This document shows, in pieces, positions 10,631-17,713 of a DNA stretch of 41,123 bases. The stretch is from Caldilineaceae bacterium SB0661_bin_32 (GTDB lineage Bacteria > Chloroflexota > Anaerolineae > Caldilineales > Caldilineaceae). Under the pieces are notes generated by a model. The model ran no database searches. It saw only the letters and a list, made by a program, of their open reading frames with translations, and was not told the origin of the DNA. The position numbers and the translations under genes were made by a program. The stretch spans positions 1-41,123 of the forward strand of contig VXMH01000030.1 in the NCBI GenBank assembly GCA_009841235.1. The letters are read 5' to 3'. The stretch's first letter is position 1; each line of letters begins with the position of its first letter.

Positions 10631-10867
10631 ATGTCAACAACTTTTGAGCAGGTTCGTGATATCATAGTGGATCAGCTGGATGTCGATCCCGATGAAGTAA
10701 CCGAAAATGCCAAGTTCAAAGAGGATTTGGATGCTGACAGTTTGGACCTGGTTGAGTTGATAATGTCCTTCGAAGAGGAGTTTGGCGGCGAGATCAGCGA
10801 TGAACAAGCCCAGGAAATCGAGACGGTCGGCGATGTCGTGAGGCATCTCGAGGCACAGGCGGTCTGA
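10631..10867 (+). CDS. acpP: Acyl carrier protein
   Basis: Small acidic carrier of growing fatty-acyl chains in type II fatty acid synthesis, 78 residues, the standard length. Ser37 in [10 protein letters not shown] is the 4'-phosphopantetheine attachment site. The helices around it ([16 protein letters not shown] and [12 protein letters not shown]) match the family closely. The ATG is preceded by AAAGGGGG at a good distance. It has its own promoter and terminator, so it is probably transcribed alone, without the usual fab neighbours. It could serve another carrier role, but nothing nearby suggests one. Confidence 0.93.
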   Translation: MSTTFEQVRDIIVDQLDVDPDEVTENAKFKEDLDADSLDLVELIMSFEEEFGGEISDEQAQEIETVGDVVRHLEAQAV

Positions 10868-10897
10868 GTTGTCTGTTGTGCACAGCCTGTATATCCG

Positions 10898-10928
10898 GAG
10901 CGAGTTGTGTATGCAACTCGCTCTTTCT
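10898..10928 (+). terminator. Rho-independent terminator after acpP
   Basis: A perfect ten-base-pair stem, GAGCGAGTTG with CAACTCGCTC (10898-10907 and 10914-10923), has a six-base loop and is followed by TTTCT. It lies 30 bases past the acpP stop codon. Confidence 0.8.
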
Positions 10929-10963
10929 AATTGGCGAAATAGAGTGTGGAGGGAGCAGGAGTA

Positions 10964-11641
10964 GTGGCGTCCCGTTCCTGTAGTGATGCAGAAGTAACTT
11001 TGCTGATTATCGCCGGAGGCAACAGCCGCCGAATGGGCGACGACAAACTGTTGCTACCTGTGCCGCCTAAGGGAATCCCTCTGGTTCGGCACGTCGCGGA
11101 GCTACTCCTGCCGCTGGCAACCAAGGTTGTGGTAGTTGCCAACGATCCGGACGTCTGCGCTGCAGTCCGCGAAATTGGTCTGGATGATATTGAACGCGAA
11201 CAGGACGGGGTTCAGGCCCGCAAGCTTGTGAGCTGCCTTCCCGACGATGCGCCGGGCGGCGGTCCACTCGGCGGCCTTGCAACCGGTCTGCGCCGGCTCG
11301 ACGGCTGGGCACTGACAGTAGCCGGTGACATGCCGTTTCTGTCGGCGGCAACCTGCCGCTATTTGATTCGCAGGTCAGACAGCGGATGCGATGCGGTTGT
11401 GCCGGTCCTGGAAGGGCAATCCCAACCGCTTCATGCACTCTACAGCCGGCGCTGCCTGCCAGCAGTCGAAAGGGCCCTGTCTGCAGGTCTGCGCCGCATG
11501 GACAGTTTCTGGAATGAAGTGCGAGTACGTATGATTCCGGCGGACCCTTTGCGCGCCTTAGACCCTGATCTGCGCACTTTCACCAACGTAAACACGCCTA
11601 CCGAATGGGAAGAGGCACGTGCCTTGCTTTCACAAGGATGA
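10964..11641 (+). CDS. MobA-like molybdenum cofactor guanylyltransferase
   Basis: Nucleotidyltransferase expected to attach GMP to molybdopterin in the cytoplasm. The N-terminus carries the nucleotide-binding signature IIAGGNSRRMGDDK, followed by GGPLGGLATGL and the metal-binding stretch VAGDMPFL. The C-terminus ends in the family's NTPTEWEEA pattern. Two GTG codons are possible. The one at 10946 runs into the ribosome-binding site itself, whereas GTG at 10964 has GGAGGG (10948-10953) at a ten-base distance, so I prefer 10964 (225 residues). No other molybdenum cofactor gene is in the window. A related transferase such as MocA (CTP-dependent) is the main alternative. Confidence 0.75.
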   Translation: MASRSCSDAEVTLLIIAGGNSRRMGDDKLLLPVPPKGIPLVRHVAELLLPLATKVVVVANDPDVCAAVREIGLDDIEREQDGVQARKLVSCLPDDAPGGGPLGGLATGLRRLDGWALTVAGDMPFLSAATCRYLIRRSDSGCDAVVPVLEGQSQPLHALYSRRCLPAVERALSAGLRRMDSFWNEVRVRMIPADPLRALDPDLRTFTNVNTPTEWEEARALLSQG

Positions 11642-11794
11642 AGACCAGGTGTTAGAATAGGCCCAGCATATCCTGAATTCGCCCCACTGCCGCAAGTGAA
11701 GGCGTTTCGAGAGTGCGGCTGTCGTCACATCCTTGTCATTGAGGCCGGGACGGCTTTCCGGCTACCTGCATGAACAGAACATTCAATTCCAGAA

Positions 11795-13678
11795 ATGGCT
11801 AAGCACCGAAGACGCTCGAATCAACAGAGGAAAGCTGATCCCGGCTGGTCGGGCCGCCGCCAGTTGGCGGAGGAAGGCGCGATCGTCAAGGACTGGGGAG
11901 GCCGCCTCCCAATCGCGCTGACCTTTCCCAACAGTTACTACGTCGGCATGAGCAGTCTCGCATTTCAGCTGCTCTATCGCTGGCTGAACAGTGAACAGGA
12001 CGTTGTCTGCGAGCGCATCTTTTGGGAAAAAGGCGCGGCCGCGGCAGACCGGCCCCTGCTCTCACTTGAAAACGGTCGTCCAGCCAGCGAGTTCGACATT
12101 TGGGCCTTTACCATCTCTTGGGAGATGGACTACTTCAACGTCGTAGAGATGCTGCGCCAGGCGGGTATTCCAACTCTCTCACAGGAGCGCCGCAACAGCA
12201 GCCGTTGGGATGGGTCCCCTTGGCCTCTTATCATCGCCGGCGGTCCCGGCATCACCATGAATCCGGAGCCAATGGCGCCCTTTTTCGATGCCGTTCTCAT
12301 CGGCGAAGGCGAGGAGGCGGTCCCCAAGTTCATTGACATCTGCCGCGACGCGCTCCACGATGATCGAGAGGGGCTATTTCAGACACTTGATCGACAGCCC
12401 GGCTTCTACATTCCGCATCTTCGCCCATCGAACCGTGATCACGCCGACTTTCGACCGGTGGAACGTCTGTGGGTTCGCGATTTGCCCGAGTATGAGACAC
12501 AGTCCGTCCTCTATACGCCGGACACGGAATTCAGCGGAATGCACCTTATGGAGATTGCGCGCGGTTGTGGGCGGGGCTGCCGCTTCTGCCTGGCTGGCTA
12601 TGTCTACCGGCCGCCGCGCGAGCAGCCCTTGGAGACGCTGCTGGGTTGGGCAGAAACAGCCATGGCGAATGGGCGCGACCGCATTGGACTGGTCAGCGCC
12701 GCGGTCAGTGACCATACGCAGATAGACGAACTCGCGACCGGACTTGCAAATATGGGCGCGTCGATAAGCGCCAGCTCAATGCGGATGGACCCGATCAGCG
12801 TTCCGTTGATCCAGGCGATGGCCGCAGGCGGCGCGCAAACTCTGACAGTCGCGCCGGAAGCAGGAAGCGAACGGCTGCGAAACGTGATCAACAAGACGCA
12901 GACCGAAGAGCAGATGATGCGAGCCGTGGGGTTGGCGGCTGAATTGGACTTTCCCCAGCTCAAACTATACTTCATGACCGGCCATCCAACCGAGACCGAC
13001 GAAGACATCCAGGAGCTGATCGATTTTACGCTCAAGGCGCGACAGATTTTCAGGCGGCGGCTGGCCATAAACGCCACACCCTTCGTTCCTAAAGCGCATA
13101 CCCCATTCCAGTGGGAAGCAATGATGCCGGCCGCAGAGTTGAAACGGCGTCAGCGCACGATAAACAGAGCGCTGGCGCGGCACGGCGTCGAGGTGCGGGC
13201 AGATTCCCCGGAATGGGCTGAAGTGCAGGCTGTGTTGAGCCGGGGAGACCGTGCCCTGGCCGATGTGCTGCTGGCGATTCCACCGGGCCAGCTGAACACG
13301 CGCCTGTTCTTCCGTACCATGGAGAAACTTGGGCTGGAGAAGGAGCACTATCTGGGCAAGTGGAAAGTGGGCAGCCCTCTACCATGGGATATCGTGCAGA
13401 GCGGCGTCACAGAGAGCTATTTTCACTACGAGTTGCGCTTGGCTAACCAGGAGCGAACCGGTCTTTCCTGCCCTCCCGACACCGCAGGCTGCCTCACCTG
13501 CCAGGCGTGTGACGACGACTGGGCCTTTCGGTACGGCGCCAATGAGAACCGCCCGCTCCCGGCTGCCAAAGGCGGGGCTTGGCGGGCCCAGGACTGGCTT
13601 CCCTGGACAAAGCTCAAGGCTCAGCAACATGATACCGGTCTGGGCCATGTCACTATAGAGCCCATTCCACTGAAGTAA
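11795..13678 (+). CDS. B12-binding-type radical SAM protein (TIGR03960-like)
   Basis: A 627-residue protein with an N-terminal cobalamin-binding-like Rossmann region (about 30-190, with IIAGGPGITMNPEPMAPFFD and IGEGEEAV). The radical SAM core follows, with cluster motif CGRGCRFC near residues 258-265. A TIM-barrel half continues through APEAGSERLRNVINK and YFMTGHPTETDED. A Cys-rich tail near 555-575 (CPPDTAGCLTCQAC) may bind metal. The family is widespread in Chloroflexota, Firmicutes and others, often beside a DUF2344 gene involved in tRNA or ribosome-linked chemistry; that partner is not here. The reaction is unknown. The ATG start lacks a clear ribosome-binding site. Confidence 0.8.
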   Translation: MAKHRRRSNQQRKADPGWSGRRQLAEEGAIVKDWGGRLPIALTFPNSYYVGMSSLAFQLLYRWLNSEQDVVCERIFWEKGAAAADRPLLSLENGRPASEFDIWAFTISWEMDYFNVVEMLRQAGIPTLSQERRNSSRWDGSPWPLIIAGGPGITMNPEPMAPFFDAVLIGEGEEAVPKFIDICRDALHDDREGLFQTLDRQPGFYIPHLRPSNRDHADFRPVERLWVRDLPEYETQSVLYTPDTEFSGMHLMEIARGCGRGCRFCLAGYVYRPPREQPLETLLGWAETAMANGRDRIGLVSAAVSDHTQIDELATGLANMGASISASSMRMDPISVPLIQAMAAGGAQTLTVAPEAGSERLRNVINKTQTEEQMMRAVGLAAELDFPQLKLYFMTGHPTETDEDIQELIDFTLKARQIFRRRLAINATPFVPKAHTPFQWEAMMPAAELKRRQRTINRALARHGVEVRADSPEWAEVQAVLSRGDRALADVLLAIPPGQLNTRLFFRTMEKLGLEKEHYLGKWKVGSPLPWDIVQSGVTESYFHYELRLANQERTGLSCPPDTAGCLTCQACDDDWAFRYGANENRPLPAAKGGAWRAQDWLPWTKLKAQQHDTGLGHVTIEPIPLK

Positions 13679-13701
13679 AGCCATCTCCATAGAGAGAGCT
13701 C

Positions 13702-14838
13702 ATGGAAGATGCTTGTCCAGCTATGTCGACAGCAGGGACAAGAAAAGTGAGGAAATGTCGAGTGTCCAAGAATGAGAAATCTGAACTGAACTTTAGTCGT
13801 TTGCCTCCACTATTGCGGACCCAACTCCAACCCCTTTACGATAAGGAAGTTTCTTCTTGCTCAAACTTGGAAGTGGACACAATTCATCATGGAGACGCGC
13901 TTGAACTCTTGCCCAAACTTGAATCGAACAGCGTTTCTCTTAGCGTCTGGTCTCCTCCCTATTTTGTTGGCAAGGATTATGAGGCCCATCTGGAATTTCG
14001 CGAATGGCAGGAATTGCTGCGTGGAGTTATTTCGCTCCATTTTCCAATCATCAAACCGGGCGGTTTTTTGGCTATCAACATAGCCGACATATTAGTCTTT
14101 CGGGACCATGAAATGCCTCGAATCCAGGCCGAGGTTGTCGGGCGCCAACGTTCTTCAGTTTCGAGAAAAGACGTATTGCAAGCGATGCAGAAGCATCCCG
14201 ATTTCAATCGCTATCAGTTGGCGGAACTCCTAGGATGTAGCGAGCAGACGATTGACCGTCGCCTGAACGGCAACAACATACGAGGTGGCAAGTCAGTTGC
14301 TCAGACTCGGGTCAAAATCGTGGGCGGGCTTGTCGAGGACTGGGCATTGGATGCGGGCTTTTATCCATATGATCGGCGCATATGGGTTAAGGACCCCGCC
14401 TGGGAAAACTCACGCTGGGCCAGCCTCTCATATCGATCAGTAGACGAGTTTGAATACCTTTACATCTACTGGAAACCCGGTATCACGAGAATCGATCGAA
14501 GCCGCCTGACGGGAACTGAGTGGAAGGAGTGGGGATCGCGCGGTGTCTGGCAATTCCCCTCTGTTCGGAGCAATGACGACCACGAAGCCAAGTTCCCTAT
14601 CGAGCTGCCTACCAGAGCAATAAGATTGTTGACAGATCCCGGCGATATCGTCCTTGACTGCTTTGTGGGCAGCGGGACCACTGCAATTGCGTCAATTCGC
14701 GAAAAACGACACTTCATTGGCATAGAATTGGATGCGGGTTACGTTCAGTTAGCTCGTAGAGCGGTTGCCAAGCAGACGATCCGCCTAATTGAATCACAGT
14801 CCAATTACCACGCGAATCCTGACTTCGAAATCGACTGA
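13702..14838 (+). CDS. DNA methyltransferase, N4-cytosine type, of an SfiI-like R-M system
   Basis: Modification enzyme that would protect the host from the nuclease encoded next. The catalytic motif IV is SPPY (residues 84-87, in SVWSPPYFVGKDYE), the variant typical of m4C enzymes. The AdoMet-binding motif I, DCFVGSGTT (319-327), comes late, so this is a permuted class with motif IV before motif I. Between them, residues 155-192 look like an embedded helix-turn-helix (YQLAELLGCSEQTIDRRLNG). That could recognise DNA or a control site. The gene lies 29 bases upstream of the nuclease, same strand, and the pair has lower GC than its neighbours, which points to transfer. An m6A product is less likely. 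Confidence 0.82.
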   Translation: MEDACPAMSTAGTRKVRKCRVSKNEKSELNFSRLPPLLRTQLQPLYDKEVSSCSNLEVDTIHHGDALELLPKLESNSVSLSVWSPPYFVGKDYEAHLEFREWQELLRGVISLHFPIIKPGGFLAINIADILVFRDHEMPRIQAEVVGRQRSSVSRKDVLQAMQKHPDFNRYQLAELLGCSEQTIDRRLNGNNIRGGKSVAQTRVKIVGGLVEDWALDAGFYPYDRRIWVKDPAWENSRWASLSYRSVDEFEYLYIYWKPGITRIDRSRLTGTEWKEWGSRGVWQFPSVRSNDDHEAKFPIELPTRAIRLLTDPGDIVLDCFVGSGTTAIASIREKRHFIGIELDAGYVQLARRAVAKQTIRLIESQSNYHANPDFEID

Positions 14839-14867
14839 TATCAATAGAGCTTGAAAGTGAACACAGA

Positions 14868-15584
14868 ATGCTAATCGATCCATACTCCCTGAGCTCAGAA
14901 TTAGAGCAACTTGAGCAAATCGAAAAGGCGTCCTTGCGGATGATAGTACAAGCCATATTTGACTTTAGAGAGAGCGCAGAAGAGATTTTTCGAGAGGAAA
15001 GCGACTTGGTGGCCGATATAGGTGAGGACATCACTCGCGAAGCGCTGGATAGTATGGGAATGTCGCGTATTGACCAGAGGCTGTTCGGCAAAATGGATTA
15101 CAAGCAGGCCCGCTATTTGTTCCACCCCGAGTACGCTGTAAGGCAGGCCCTCTTCGTTGACTCAAAAGCGGAAAAGAGCAGTGGCATGAAAACAGCCACA
15201 TTGCAGACTTCCCAGTTCTCTATGGAGGTCAGACAGATTCGTTCCGGGCAATCTCTTCAGATTCCCGGAACCCTACCCTCTGTGTTGAGCTTACGCGACG
15301 AGGACTACATTACGACGACAGTTTTTGTAAAGTACAACTATTCTGAACTGACCCCTAAGTCGTACGCTCTGGACGGCGTTACGATTGCTGCCCTGCCCAA
15401 TGGGCTATTGCAGGAGCGATATAATCCCAACGCAGTGGACGGAATCTGGCTTGCAGGCAGAAACGCACCTTCAAGAGGAGAAGCATTCCGAGTTCGCTTG
15501 TCGTTCCCAAAACTGAAGGCAAAGGCTAGCTGGCGAGTACAGTCAATTCCTATATCGGCCAAAATTTGGCATTGGACCAAATAG
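14868..15584 (+). CDS. SfiI-like type II restriction endonuclease
   Basis: I recognise this 238-residue protein as similar to SfiI by motif-by-motif recall: LRMIVQAIF near 23, GEDITREAL (52-60), MDYKQARYL (76-84), FVDSKAE (96-102), TLQTSQFSM, ALPNGLLQERYNP and SRGEAFRVRLSF. Asp77, Asp98 and Lys100 form a PD-(D/E)XK active site with the same spacing that I remember for SfiI (Asp79, Asp100, Lys102). SfiI is a tetrameric type IIF enzyme that cuts GGCCNNNNNGGCC after binding two sites. The same specificity here is inferred, not shown. The protein is about 30 residues shorter than SfiI at the C-terminus. It follows the methyltransferase gene directly. Confidence 0.8.
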   Translation: MLIDPYSLSSELEQLEQIEKASLRMIVQAIFDFRESAEEIFREESDLVADIGEDITREALDSMGMSRIDQRLFGKMDYKQARYLFHPEYAVRQALFVDSKAEKSSGMKTATLQTSQFSMEVRQIRSGQSLQIPGTLPSVLSLRDEDYITTTVFVKYNYSELTPKSYALDGVTIAALPNGLLQERYNPNAVDGIWLAGRNAPSRGEAFRVRLSFPKLKAKASWRVQSIPISAKIWHWTK

Positions 15585-15755
15585 ATTCGGGAAAAGAAAG
15601 ACCAACACGCATAAGGACAAACCTCTTTTCGGATACAGGAAGGGTTGCCACTGCTTCTCTTTTGAATTCCGTAGGAGAAGGAAATCGGAAGTAGCCCATC
15701 TGGTCAGGCGTCCTTCTTCAACCAATATCAAGACTAAAGCAAGCTTCCTTTACTT

Positions 15756-16559
15756 ATGCACCGCATTTGCTACAACAACGGCGTAGTGGCCTATGCCTTC
15801 GAAAGTTTCGCTTCTCTTCCTTTGCAGGCCCATGTAAGTGCACGTCACGGCGGCGTATCACCAGAGCCATGGCGCAGTCTGAATTTCAGCTATAGCCGCG
15901 GCGATAAGCCCAGCCGTGTCCTTGAAAACTTCGCTCGCTTCTGCGCTGCGCTTGGGAGAGACCCCGCCCACCCTGTCCGCACGCACCAGGTCCACAGTAC
16001 AAGGGTTGCCCGGGTTGGCTGGACAGAGGCCGGCGCCCGCCAGGAAAGCTGCGATGCCCTCATCACGGATGCGGTAGGGCTGCCCCTATTTCTTGTCTTC
16101 GCTGACTGCGTCCCACTCATACTCTACGATCCAATAGGCCATGCGCTCGGAGCCTGCCACGCAGGTTGGCGCGGCACCATCGACGGAGTTGCGACGGCGG
16201 CACTGGAGGCGATGACGGTGGCTTTCGGAACCGTCGCCGCCGAAGTACGCGTGGGAATAGGTCCCAGTATCGGGCCGGAGAGCTATGAAGTAGGCGAGGA
16301 GGTAATCGGGAAGGCGATTTCGACCCTTTCCGGCGGCGAACAATACTTCTGCAGGCAAAACGGCGATCAGTCCAACCCCTGTTTCGACCTCTGGAAGGCA
16401 AACATCGACCAGTTGACAGCGGCTGGTGTCCCGGAGGAGCAAATTGAGCTATCGGGGATCGACACCGCGCGCAATACGCATGAGTTTTTTAGTCACAGGG
16501 CCGAAAAGGGCCGGTGCGGCCTCTTTGGACTCCTGACCTGGCTGGAACCGCGAGAATAG
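15756..16559 (+). CDS. pgeF: PgeF/YfiH-family multicopper-oxidase-like (purine nucleoside phosphorylase) protein
   Basis: Cytoplasmic protein of the YfiH/DUF152 family, 267 residues, normal length. Family members bind zinc or copper, have been described as polyphenol oxidase (laccase) and purine nucleoside phosphorylase, and edit peptidoglycan precursors in E. coli. Hallmarks visible: SARHGGVS near 28, FADCVPLILYDP near 118, CHAGWRGT near 134, GIGPSIGPESYEVG and the C-terminal SHRAEKGRCG. The metal ligands would be the His of the first motif, Cys and His of CHAGWRG, and the Cys of ADC. It stands alone, 170 bases after the R-M island. Confidence 0.85.
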   Translation: MHRICYNNGVVAYAFESFASLPLQAHVSARHGGVSPEPWRSLNFSYSRGDKPSRVLENFARFCAALGRDPAHPVRTHQVHSTRVARVGWTEAGARQESCDALITDAVGLPLFLVFADCVPLILYDPIGHALGACHAGWRGTIDGVATAALEAMTVAFGTVAAEVRVGIGPSIGPESYEVGEEVIGKAISTLSGGEQYFCRQNGDQSNPCFDLWKANIDQLTAAGVPEEQIELSGIDTARNTHEFFSHRAEKGRCGLFGLLTWLEPRE

Positions 16560-16756
16560 GGGCATCGTTCGCAAGTCAAGATATGATACAATAAGGCAGG
16601 ATAGGAAAGTCCCTGGACTGATGTCGAATATCGTCCGGAGTGCAGAGCAGTTTCGCAAACGAAGCAGGCAAAGTCGCCGACCTTCGGCCCCAATCGGTAC
16701 TCACGAGTTGCAAGGTTGGAGCCACTCTGCCGTCTGTACAGTCTGGTTGATTCTGC

Positions 16757-17566
16757 ATGTCGGAAAACGCAAACCTGTTTGAGGAGTTGCTGAGCCGGCT
16801 CGGTTTGGATGCCCTGCCGACCTACCAACAGATTCTTGAATCGATGGACCCGTTGTCATGGACGCTGGTACTGCTCCTGACCGGAGCAGTTATACTCGGC
16901 GTCTTTTTTACGCTGAACACACGCTACCGCTTTCACGCTTTCCAGGAGGCCGAAGCCACACCGGAAATCCTCCTGGCCCGACTGAAGCAAGACCCGACTT
17001 ATCTGACGCCGGCATCGATAGTCAATCGGCTCGGTTCGGATACGACTCTGCTGCTACTGGAACACGGAGACCAGATAACGGCGCCACAGTGGCGATCGAT
17101 GTGGAACCGTGTACGCGAGGAGCTCCTGGGCCTGCTCTCATCCCAGCGTGCATTTGGCCCGATCTACGCACTGGCTCATTACTACCAGAGCACCGATACC
17201 CAAGAGCCGGACAGTATGCGTATTCGCCGGACCGCGCTGATTCACAAGCTGGGACAGCGCCGGCATCTCGAACCGGGCGCCGACGGCATGGTAGCCCAAC
17301 TGCGGCTTATTCGACATCCCGCCGAGCAACTTGGTGAATTGGGCTTCGACGGACCGACGGTATGGTTGGAAAATCTCGAAGAAACGATGCCGGTCCAGGG
17401 GCCGATCATCCAGATGGATTCGGTGCGGTTCGAGTCGGTCGATCGCGCCAGCGTCAATCTGCTGATTCAGAGGACGCCAACCGTAGGCGGGAACTTCAAC
17501 GTACAGTTGGAGAAACGAAATGATATGTGGGTCGTGGTTGGCGAGCAGGTCAACTGGGCGCCTTAG
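16757..17566 (+). CDS. Hypothetical protein with one membrane segment
   Basis: I do not recognise this 269-residue protein. It has an N-terminal soluble stretch, one clear hydrophobic segment at about residues 33-54 (WTLVLLLTGAVILGVFFTL) and a soluble part of some 210 residues. That part begins with a helix-rich region and ends in a beta-rich tail (TPTVGGNFNVQLEKRNDMWVVV). The tail reads like a small sheet domain of the SnoaL/NTF2 or lumazine-binding kind, but this is a guess. It lies about 150 bases upstream of the 7TM-GAF-HTH regulator on the same strand, so the two may be co-transcribed. Confidence 0.7.
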   Translation: MSENANLFEELLSRLGLDALPTYQQILESMDPLSWTLVLLLTGAVILGVFFTLNTRYRFHAFQEAEATPEILLARLKQDPTYLTPASIVNRLGSDTTLLLLEHGDQITAPQWRSMWNRVREELLGLLSSQRAFGPIYALAHYYQSTDTQEPDSMRIRRTALIHKLGQRRHLEPGADGMVAQLRLIRHPAEQLGELGFDGPTVWLENLEETMPVQGPIIQMDSVRFESVDRASVNLLIQRTPTVGGNFNVQLEKRNDMWVVVGEQVNWAP

Positions 17567-17713
17567 CATGCTTTTGCCAACCCCCGTCGTTAGACAGCAC
17601 GGCCGGCAGACCGCTCCATCCGGCAGCCAGAGAGAATGCGTGCCGCCGGTTCGCTGCCAGGTCCAAACTCCCATTCAGCAGTGTTGGCCAAGCCTTTCCC
17701 GCGACAGGAGCCT

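Noticed and set aside
15585..15755. Possible further gene after the restriction enzyme
   Set aside because: Only a 62-codon antisense frame without a ribosome site; no motif seen.
16560..16756. Possible promoter near GATACAAT upstream of the unknown membrane protein
   Set aside because: No -35 element at a suitable distance; left uncalled.
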